Source of the DNA: Methanobacteriota archaeon
GTDB lineage: Archaea > JACRDV01
DNA length: 6,141 nucleotides
Reading direction: 5' to 3'
Assembly (NCBI GenBank): GCA_024860865.1
Contig: JACRDV010000074.1
Coordinates: forward strand, 1-6,141
In this document: positions 1 through 4,636 of the stretch, one piece after another
Layout of the letters: every line of letters begins with the position of its first letter
Numbering within the stretch: the stretch's first letter is position 1
Position numbers and translations under genes: made by a program
Notes under the pieces: generated by a model
What the model was told of the DNA's origin: nothing
The model's input: only the letters and a program-made list of their open reading frames with translations
Databases searched by the model: none

Positions 1-358
1 AACCATAAAAAATGAAATGGATGCCTCAACAACAACTGCCACAGGCGCTAATAACCCGCACAACAGCTCTTCTAATATAGCCTCCGCCACCTGCAAAAGA
101 TGCCACGGCAGCCTTAGTTTTGCAGTGAATAAAACTGCAAGCTCTACAGATACTCAAGTAGATTATTACATTACAACGCATAAGTCTCCTCCATCCCCTA
201 GCAATATTAATATTAACAGGAGCCAATCCTGGTGCCCGAACTGCCATGGAAATCCCAAAAAAGTCACAACAGTATCAACATACACCAATATTTTGAGCGG
301 AAATGCTCACTCACCACTGGTAAGCGGAGCTAACAATGAAACTAGATCTTTGGGTTGC
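1..358 (+). repeat. Left arm of a long inverted repeat (cytochrome haem-core coding sequence)
   Basis: This arm is the reverse complement of 2786-3143 with no gaps (position i pairs with 3144-i). A hand count gives 28 mismatches in 358 bases, about 92% identity. Bases 1-84 and 240-358 are perfect, and all mismatches lie between 85 and 239. The arm ends at the first cysteine codon of the last haem motif. It begins at the window edge, so the real repeat may extend further upstream. Confidence 0.9.
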
Positions 359-541
359 TTTGTATGTCATGTTGGTATAAATACAACAATTACAGTCAAG
401 AAGCAATTGAAAGTTCTCAACGTTACTGCTTGGATCAACACTACAGCTAGTCCAGAAGGTTGGAATGTAACAAAACAAGCAGGAGTAGCACGTAATACAA
501 CTGGTTATATTGTGCTTGTAGGCAAAGTCAAACAAAGTTAG
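2..541 (+). CDS. Secreted tetrahaem c-type cytochrome, 5'-truncated by the window edge (copy A)
   Basis: This is an extracytoplasmic electron-transfer protein. Three CxxCH haem-binding motifs are visible: CKRCH (nt 92-106), CPNCH (233-247) and CFVCH (356-370). The reading frame is open from base 2, before the first Met at 17, and the residues before that Met (TIKNE) match the inverted copy at 2627-3289. The true start therefore lies upstream, and about 49 residues with a signal sequence and a first haem motif are probably missing. Three non-motif histidines (in NPH, TTH and NAH) alternate with the motifs, as expected for distal ligands of bis-His haems. About nine N-x-S/T sequons suggest heavy N-glycosylation. 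After the last haem, about 56 cysteine-free residues form a tail unlike that of copy B. A hexahaem cytochrome follows 36 nt downstream, so the two are probably co-expressed. The cytochrome class is secure; the electron partner is unknown. Confidence 0.93.
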   Translation, partial: TIKNEMDASTTTATGANNPHNSSSNIASATCKRCHGSLSFAVNKTASSTDTQVDYYITTHKSPPSPSNININRSQSWCPNCHGNPKKVTTVSTYTNILSGNAHSPLVSGANNETRSLGCFVCHVGINTTITVKKQLKVLNVTAWINTTASPEGWNVTKQAGVARNTTGYIVLVGKVKQS

Positions 542-549
542 AAAAACTT

Positions 550-565
550 ATCTTAAGATTTTTTT
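550..565 (+). terminator. Possible weak terminator: short palindrome plus T7
   Basis: A perfect 10-base palindrome, ATCTTAAGAT (550-559), runs into seven T residues (559-565) just after the copy A stop codon and before the hexahaem gene. Archaeal termination is driven mainly by oligo-T, so this could end or attenuate transcription between the two cytochromes. The downstream ATG is only 13 bases further on, so it may be no more than a T-rich spacer. Confidence 0.3.
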
Positions 566-577
566 CTATTATTTTCT

Positions 578-1225
578 ATGCACAGAAAAATTATTTTTTT
601 TATAATTCTTACGGTCAATCTAATTTTGTGCTCCAATATTATAAGTGGGGCCCGATATAGCCCCACTCTAAAAGGTTATTGCAATAATTGCCATATAATC
701 CTCCTAGGAGAACAAGGTGATATACATCAGATCCATTATTTTGGATCGCCACTAATGGAGGCCCGTGATCCTGGGAGGAGAATACCTTGCATTGGTTGTC
801 ACCAAATCGGCACAAAAATACAAGCTCAAGGTATTGCGTGCCATAATCCTGGTCTTATAGATAGTGTTCATAAAAAAACTTGCCTGATTTGTCATAAGCG
901 CATGTTAAACACTGAAAATGAAAGTGCCATTCACGCAATCCATGCTAAAAAGGAATGTGTTCTATGCCACAGAGAGCCGGCAAAACCATCTTCTGAATGT
1001 ACGAGTTGCCATGGAAATGATCATCACAGAGTCCACCAACGCGTTGTAGATAAAATTTGTGTTAAATGTCATGGCGAAATTGAGAAGGCATATATAAACA
1101 TATCAACCTTTGAGCAAACCCAAAAAAATGTGACCGCATATAAATTAAAATCCACTTTGGCGAAGAAGTTCTCATATGTAAAAAAACTAATAAAAAGTAT
1201 ATTAGATAAGTTCTTAGTGTACTAA
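578..1225 (+). CDS. Secreted hexahaem c-type cytochrome (six CxxCH plus one degenerate site)
   Basis: This is a 215-residue periplasmic or extracellular multihaem cytochrome. An N-terminal signal sequence (MHRK, then a hydrophobic stretch at about 5-23, with likely cleavage near SGA-R at 25/26) precedes six CxxCH motifs at residues 35-39, 71-75, 102-106, 127-131, 141-145 and 161-165. Residues 85-89 read GIACH, a motif whose first cysteine is glycine. H-x-x-H pairs at 50/53, 119/122 and 150/153 precede haem motifs and are candidate distal ligands, giving the protein a repeated internal look typical of multihaem cytochromes. A basic, haem-free tail (about 170-215) has lysine-rich segments and no obvious membrane helix. 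No Shine-Dalgarno sequence is apparent. The gene lies in the same frame as copy A, 36 nt after its stop, with a second in-frame stop (TAA 554-556) between them. It probably passes electrons to or from the tetrahaem proteins; the direction is unknown. Confidence 0.93.
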   Translation: MHRKIIFFIILTVNLILCSNIISGARYSPTLKGYCNNCHIILLGEQGDIHQIHYFGSPLMEARDPGRRIPCIGCHQIGTKIQAQGIACHNPGLIDSVHKKTCLICHKRMLNTENESAIHAIHAKKECVLCHREPAKPSSECTSCHGNDHHRVHQRVVDKICVKCHGEIEKAYINISTFEQTQKNVTAYKLKSTLAKKFSYVKKLIKSILDKFLVY

Positions 1226-1287
1226 TCAATTTCAAATCTTATTCCAAAAAAGCAAAAAAGATAATTGTTTCTAATATTAGTAAGATT

Positions 1288-1902
1288 ATGCCAAAAATTG
1301 ATCGGTTAGTTTTGCTTGAAATCGCTGTAGGTATAATGATACTTGGAATTTCATTAGTTAGTTTTAGTAATACATACCAAAGATTTGGACAAGGTCTTGG
1401 ATATGGACATGGTGAATTAGTTCCCATTGAGAAAATCGAAGAAAAATGGTATTCTGCTTTCATGCAAACATTTAGATCATTGTTCTTGGCTTTTATTAGT
1501 GGTTTAATTTTGATGCACGGGATTTTATCCCTTCGAGCCCCAAAGACAGAAGTGCTTTCACCAGAAGAAGTTCCAACAGAGGAACCTATCAAATTAGTTT
1601 GGAATAATCAAACAATCCTGTTAGAACTCTTTCGAGACTTAGCTCCTAAGACATGTAGTATGATATTGAGCTCACTTCCATTTGAATCGGAGATAAATGA
1701 GTTAGAAAATGGGATATGTTTTAGAATAAGCGAGACAATGAGTTTGAAATTTCTGGTCGTAAAAATTGAACCTGAGAACCAAAGGCTCTTGGTAAAAGCT
1801 GGCGATGTGGGTTACTCTCCAGTAACAGAATCAATCTACATTTTCTATGGGAAAGCCCAATCTGTGCTTCCGCTCAATATATTTGCAAAGGTTAAAGGGT
1901 AA
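1288..1902 (+). CDS. Membrane-anchored cyclophilin-like (TM1367/DUF369-type) domain protein
   Basis: This 204-residue protein has two membrane helices (about 7-26 and 58-82), then a soluble domain from about residue 100 to the end. The domain resembles the TM1367-type cyclophilin-like beta-barrel family: an opening strand (IKLVW), a run around LAPKTCSMILSSLPFE, and a C-terminal signature beginning AGDVGYSP followed by IYIFYG and LPLNIFAKV, where family members usually read GD-x-AYWPPGNA, FFG and PVNVIG. Charge distribution (MPKIDR before helix 1, acidic loop, R83/K86 after helix 2) suggests N-in/C-in topology with a cytoplasmic domain. The 31-residue loop is glycine-rich (FGQGLGYGHG). The known family is mostly a stand-alone soluble domain of unknown activity, so peptidyl-prolyl isomerase function should not be assumed. 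The gene follows the hexahaem cytochrome by 62 nt and may be co-transcribed. The family assignment is by recognition, not by search. Confidence 0.82.
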   Translation: MPKIDRLVLLEIAVGIMILGISLVSFSNTYQRFGQGLGYGHGELVPIEKIEEKWYSAFMQTFRSLFLAFISGLILMHGILSLRAPKTEVLSPEEVPTEEPIKLVWNNQTILLELFRDLAPKTCSMILSSLPFESEINELENGICFRISETMSLKFLVVKIEPENQRLLVKAGDVGYSPVTESIYIFYGKAQSVLPLNIFAKVKG

Positions 1903-1920
1903 GTAGAAGTTTTTCAAAGA

Positions 1921-1965
1921 ATGTTTAGTGGTGACGAAATTCAACTTAGAAAGTATCACGAATAA
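1921..1965 (+). other. 14-codon reading frame beginning MFSGDEI, possible gene remnant
   Basis: This tiny frame starts 18 nt after the cyclophilin-like gene and ends at TAA. It is listed because its first seven codons match the start of the interrupted frame at 5778-5897 on the other strand (MFSGDEI against MFSGEEI, 19 of 21 bases). It may be a truncated remnant of a small-protein family present twice in the window, or chance in AT-rich DNA. No ribosome binding site is evident and no function is assignable. Confidence 0.2.
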
Positions 1966-1972
1966 CTCTTAG

Positions 1973-1978
1973 TTTTTT
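1973..1978 (+). terminator. Oligo-T stretch ending the + strand gene set
   Basis: Six T residues lie about 70 bases after the cyclophilin-like stop codon, inside the very AT-rich 234-base convergent gap 1903-2136. A second T6 lies at 2056-2061. Oligo-T on the coding strand is the usual archaeal termination signal. No strong hairpin is visible. Confidence 0.35.
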
Positions 1979-2076
1979 AATTGAAATTAAGCAAATTTAA
2001 ATATTTATTCTTTTGAGTTCTTGAATAAAAATCTAAAACAAAACGTTCGAAATACTTTTTTCTAAAGATATAATCT

Positions 2077-2083
2077 AAAAAAA
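2077..2083 (-). terminator. Oligo-T (T7) ending the - strand cytochrome pair
   Basis: Seven A residues on the given strand read as T7 on the - strand, about 55 bases beyond the stop of the 162-residue tetrahaem cytochrome. Position and composition fit an archaeal intrinsic terminator for the copy B-tetrahaem pair. Confidence 0.35.
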
Positions 2084-2136
2084 TTTAACTTCAATAATAA
2101 AACTTTGAAATGGAAATTCTTTCTATCAACAGTTAA

Positions 2137-2625
2137 TTAGCTTAAGAATGTAACATTAACTGCAATTGATGTGTGGCAACCTAAACAGCCAAAATTTAAT
2201 GTCCGATTATTTTTTCCTGAGGCATTGAAGGGTTTGTGAATACCGCTTCTTATACCGCCCCATCCTCTAGTGGAATATGGGCTAGTACTATTATAACCTG
2301 GAAAATATGTTGCGTTATGGCATTTTGTGCAATTAATGTAGCTTGCATTATGGCCGCTAACTGAACCGTATTTGATATGACACTCACGGCACTGGGTATT
2401 ATTGGCCTTATTTGATATTTGTTTATAAGCAATGTGAGGCCAATTAACTGTCTGATTTGAACTGTCTATCTCATTTACTATATACTTATGGCAGGCGGTA
2501 CATTTTGGCATTTTATACCAAGTATGAGCTCCAACGTAGTGTGGAAAACTAACTGGTAAGAAAAGTACTAGCAACAAAATTATTGATAGAAGTATTAAAA
2601 TGCTAATGAGGATTTTTCTATCCAT
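2137..2625 (-). CDS. Secreted or membrane-anchored tetrahaem c-type cytochrome, short paralogue
   Basis: This is a 162-residue cytochrome with an N-terminal hydrophobic segment (about 5-27, after MDRK) that may be cleaved near VGA-H (33/34) or kept as an anchor. Haem motifs are CTACH 42-46, CRECH 79-83, CTKCH 99-103 and CLGCH 147-151. Single histidines at 34, 64, 92 and 130 precede each motif in turn, the pattern for four bis-His haems. Nine N-x-S/T sequons crowd the mature part. The start at 2625 is preferred over an in-frame ATG at 2661: it gives a clean MDRK signal and lies one base after the stop of the upstream cytochrome, which suggests translational coupling. The pattern HT-x-Y near haem 1, NE-x-D after it, and GC-x-GCHT near the end shows homology to copies A and B, though haem spacing differs and the protein is shorter. 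Confidence 0.93.
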   Translation of the reverse strand: MDRKILISILILLSIILLLVLFLPVSFPHYVGAHTWYKMPKCTACHKYIVNEIDSSNQTVNWPHIAYKQISNKANNTQCRECHIKYGSVSGHNASYINCTKCHNATYFPGYNSTSPYSTRGWGGIRSGIHKPFNASGKNNRTLNFGCLGCHTSIAVNVTFLS

Positions 2626-2626
2626 T

Positions 2627-3289
2627 TTAACCCGCTTTGTCAGAACCTGAGACAGATACATTAAATGAATAGGGATTGGTTGGGGTAATATTTAGCATCT
2701 TTGTGCTGCGGCTATATGTCATGTTTAACTTTTGGTATACGTTACGAAATGTTATATTGAGTTTAATACCGGTGTGACAACCCATGCAACCCAAAGATCT
2801 AGTTTCATTGTTAGCTCCGCTTACCAGTGGTGAGTGAGCATTTCCGCTCAAAATATTGGTGTATGTTGATACTGTTGTGACTTTTTTGGGATTTCCATGG
2901 CAGTATGGGCACCATGCTTGGCTCCTGTTAATAGTAATATTGCTAGGGGATGGAGGAGACTTATGCGTTGCAATATAGTAATCAACCTGGGCATCAGTTG
3001 ATTTATTGGTCTTATTTACAGCCGAACTAAAGCTTCCGTGGCATCTTTTGCAGGTGGCTGAGGCTATATTAGAAGAGCTGTTGTGCGGGTTATTAGCGCC
3101 TGTGGCAGTTGTTGTTGAGGCATCCATTTCATTTTTTATGGTTGTATGGCAGAGTGCACAATCTGGTTGTTCATACAAAGTATGTGAACTAATATAGCGA
3201 CTAATGGCGGGTACTAATGAAAAAATAAAAGCAATTACTAGAGCCAGAAGTATTGCTACTAAAATTGATCTTCTGATATTTTTACGAAT
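2627..3289 (-). CDS. Secreted or membrane-anchored tetrahaem c-type cytochrome (copy B)
   Basis: This cytochrome is about 220 residues long. Numbered from an ATT at 3289, it has a basic N-terminus (RKNIRR), a hydrophobic segment (about 8-28), and haem motifs CALCH 44-48, CKRCH 80-84, CPYCH 127-131 and CMGCH 168-172. Histidines at 36, 69, 109 and 152 alternate with them, giving eight His for four haems. About ten N-x-S/T sequons are present. A TTG at 3178 would delete the whole signal sequence, so it is rejected as start. The frame is open to 3316 but offers no ATG, GTG or TTG before the signal. An ATG at 3299 is one base out of frame. The start is therefore uncertain: ATT at 3289, or a one-base indel after 3299. 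The middle is about 92% identical to copy A; the tail after haem 4 is not. The gene leads a two-gene operon with the 162-residue cytochrome. Confidence 0.92.
   Translation of the reverse strand: MRKNIRRSILVAILLALVIAFIFSLVPAISRYISSHTLYEQPDCALCHTTIKNEMDASTTTATGANNPHNSSSNIASATCKRCHGSFSSAVNKTNKSTDAQVDYYIATHKSPPSPSNITINRSQAWCPYCHGNPKKVTTVSTYTNILSGNAHSPLVSGANNETRSLGCMGCHTGIKLNITFRNVYQKLNMTYSRSTKMLNITPTNPYSFNVSVSGSDKAG
2786..3143 (-). repeat. Right arm of the long inverted repeat (cytochrome haem-core coding sequence)
   Basis: This is the inverted partner of bases 1-358. It lies wholly inside the copy B tetrahaem cytochrome gene and encodes its middle, from just after the first haem motif to the start of the fourth. 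The 2427 bases between the arms hold the tails of both cytochromes, the hexahaem cytochrome, the cyclophilin-like protein and the third tetrahaem cytochrome. Confidence 0.9.
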
Positions 3290-3299
3290 GTTTAACCAT

Positions 3300-3305
3300 C
3301 CCTTT
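3300..3305 (-). promoter_or_regulatory. Shine-Dalgarno-like AAAGGG upstream of copy B
   Basis: On the - strand AAAGGG directly abuts an ATG (3299-3297) that is one base out of frame with the cytochrome and stops after five codons. It lies 10 bases before an in-frame ATT (3289-3287). Spacing favours the ATT; codon preference favours the ATG plus an indel. The site therefore bears on where translation begins. Confidence 0.4.
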
Positions 3306-3330
3306 AATTTATTAACTTACATTTTTTTAC

Positions 3331-3395
3331 ATTAAAAATATCTATAATTTACTAATTAAAAATCAGAAAGCTATCCCGTAGGTATAAGTATTTTA
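3331..3395 (-). promoter_or_regulatory. Candidate TATA-type promoter region for the copy B cytochrome operon
   Basis: The - strand here holds two TATA-like runs: TACTTATA around 3391-3384, preceded by A/T-rich bases, and TTATAGATA around 3347-3339. The second would place transcription start close to the gene, giving a leader of roughly 20-30 bases. The whole gap is AT-rich, so the assignment is weak. Confidence 0.25.
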
Positions 3396-3401
3396 AAACT
3401 A

Positions 3402-3426
3402 GAAAAACTTAGAATTTCAGTTCTAA
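3402..3426 (-). terminator. Hairpin plus T5 downstream of the coiled-coil gene
   Basis: TTAGAA and TTCTAA (3409-3414 and 3421-3426) form a 6-bp stem with a 6-base loop. On the - strand it is followed by GTTTTTC. It sits about 50 bases past the stop of the coiled-coil protein and before the copy B promoter region, which is a sensible place for a terminator. The stem is weak and AT-rich. Confidence 0.35.
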
Positions 3427-3475
3427 AAAATTTTATCTAATAATCTAACACTCTTTTTTATCTAATGAACCAAAA

Positions 3476-4441
3476 TCAGATTTTTTTACTTATTTTCCTG
3501 CGTCCTCCTACTTTTCTCCGTATTTTTTCCTCTTTTATCGAAGAGATTTCTTTTTTAAGCTTCTCTAGTTCCTGAGAAAAGTTAGCAACCGCCTGCTTGA
3601 AAGTTAACTCTGGAGTTAAGGTTTTACTCGCCATTTCAGCTAGCCCGTCCGCCTTCTCCTTTAAAGCAGATAATTCACCTATAGATGTATCTAAACGAAG
3701 GTTAATTCTATTCACTTTATCCTCAAGTTTACTGATTTCAGATGCTAATAATGTTTTAATCGTTTTTTCATTAATTGATGGAGTGCTTGGAGCTTTTTCA
3801 CTTAATGTTTTAATTTCACTTTTTATTGCATTAATTTCTGGCTTTATTTTCCAAAGTTCTTGCAGTTTTTTGAACTCAGCTGGGTCTATCGGAATTTTTC
3901 CTTCGGTTATAGTTGCTAGATCTTTTAATTTTTCCAACTCATCCCTTAAAACTGTAACTTCCCGTAATAGAAATTTGTAAGAATCGGTAAGTTCTTTAGT
4001 GCTTTCTGGTGAGAAAATAGATAGACCTGCAACTCGAGCTTTCAGTTCATCATATGCTTTTCTTAAGGCTCGAGTTTCTTCCTCGAGCGACTCAATTGAA
4101 TTGGTCGCTGTTACAAATTTGCTTACATAAGTTTCTTTAATCTCCTCAGCCATATCCAAGGCTCGTTTAAGTTGGGCTTGAATATATGGAGATGTTCTTA
4201 GAAATTCTGCAATTTGATTAGTTATTCCCGCTGTCTTTAATTCTTCAATTCGTATAATAATTTCCTGGTTCGATTTCAGCAATTGATCAAAATCAGCTAC
4301 TTTTTTCTCAGTGGACCAAACTCTGTCTCTTACTTGTCCAACTTCCAAGACCAATTTTTTTCGCACATACAGAAACAAAAATATTATCAAAATGATACAT
4401 GTGCCTGCGGAAATTAAAGATACTAATATTAGAAGCTCCAT
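3476..4441 (-). CDS. Single-pass membrane protein with long coiled coil and basic C-terminus
   Basis: This 321-residue protein is of unrecognised family. One membrane helix (about 3-26) is followed at once by RKK, so the remainder is probably cytoplasmic. From about 30 to 305 the sequence is charged and helical with leucine/isoleucine heptad-like spacing, and it is broken near 145-155 and by a short proline/serine segment around 220-226 (APSTPS). The last about 20 residues are strongly basic (KIRRKVGGRRKISKKI) and could bind nucleic acid or acidic lipid. It has no cysteine outside the membrane helix and no catalytic motif. The ATG is supported by AAAGGA five bases upstream. The resemblance to bacterial coiled-coil membrane proteins such as RmuC-like or EzrA-like scaffolds is only architectural. 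A structural or scaffold role is a guess. The PIN-domain gene lies 195 bases upstream on the same strand. Confidence 0.85.
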   Translation of the reverse strand: MELLILVSLISAGTCIILIIFLFLYVRKKLVLEVGQVRDRVWSTEKKVADFDQLLKSNQEIIIRIEELKTAGITNQIAEFLRTSPYIQAQLKRALDMAEEIKETYVSKFVTATNSIESLEEETRALRKAYDELKARVAGLSIFSPESTKELTDSYKFLLREVTVLRDELEKLKDLATITEGKIPIDPAEFKKLQELWKIKPEINAIKSEIKTLSEKAPSTPSINEKTIKTLLASEISKLEDKVNRINLRLDTSIGELSALKEKADGLAEMASKTLTPELTFKQAVANFSQELEKLKKEISSIKEEKIRRKVGGRRKISKKI

Positions 4442-4446
4442 AGAAA

Positions 4447-4452
4447 TCCTTT
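4447..4452 (-). promoter_or_regulatory. Shine-Dalgarno AAAGGA of the coiled-coil gene
   Basis: AAAGGA on the - strand ends five bases before the ATG at 4441, which is good spacing and supports that start. It also shows that this genome uses Shine-Dalgarno-led translation for at least some genes. Confidence 0.6.
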
Positions 4453-4603
4453 CTAAAACAAATATTACTCAACTAGAAGCTTTTATTTATTTTGTCATTT
4501 GAACGTCGAAACAGCTTAAAATGGTCAATTTTTGCATCTACGAATGTAAAATTACTTAGATAAGCGCTCATTACAAAACTCTCTGGATCAGAATTCTCTC
4601 TTT

Positions 4604-4632
4604 AAAAATTATTAACATTGATAGGTTCCTAT
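4604..4632 (-). terminator. Small hairpin and T5 after the PIN-domain gene
   Basis: The palindrome ATAGGTTCCTAT (4621-4632) lies directly after the stop codon, and T5 (4604-4608 read on the - strand) follows 12 bases later. This may end transcription before the coiled-coil gene. Evidence is limited to position and composition. Confidence 0.3.
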
Positions 4633-4636
4633 TGAT

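Noticed and set aside
26-247. 73-codon open frame on the - strand, with a partial counterpart on the + strand at 3006-3197
   Set aside because: Both are complements of the duplicated cytochrome core, so their open length reflects that sequence and not independent genes.
539-550. 12-base match TAGAAAAACTTA at 539-550 and 3400-3411
   Set aside because: It is short and A/T-rich, and expected by chance in a window of this composition; it has no consistent context.
1239-1592. 117-codon open frame on the - strand
   Set aside because: It lies opposite the cyclophilin-like gene, whose + strand frame has recognisable helices and domain signature. The - strand translation has no start context or family features.
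1903-2136. Possible gene in the convergent gap
   Set aside because: Apart from the 14-codon frame it is stop-rich, very AT-rich sequence with oligo-T runs, as expected between converging genes.
1-3143. Inverted repeat as a transposon or insertion sequence
   Set aside because: The arms lie inside cytochrome coding sequence and no transposase, integrase or target duplication is visible; a duplicated gene explains them.
2627-3178. Start of copy B at TTG 3178
   Set aside because: It would remove the signal sequence encoded at about 3200-3289 and the histidine aligned with the first haem ligand of the paralogue.
3597-3980. 127-codon open frame on the + strand
   Set aside because: It is antisense to the coiled-coil gene. 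Its serine/leucine/phenylalanine-rich composition is what the complement of Glu/Lys/Leu codons produces.
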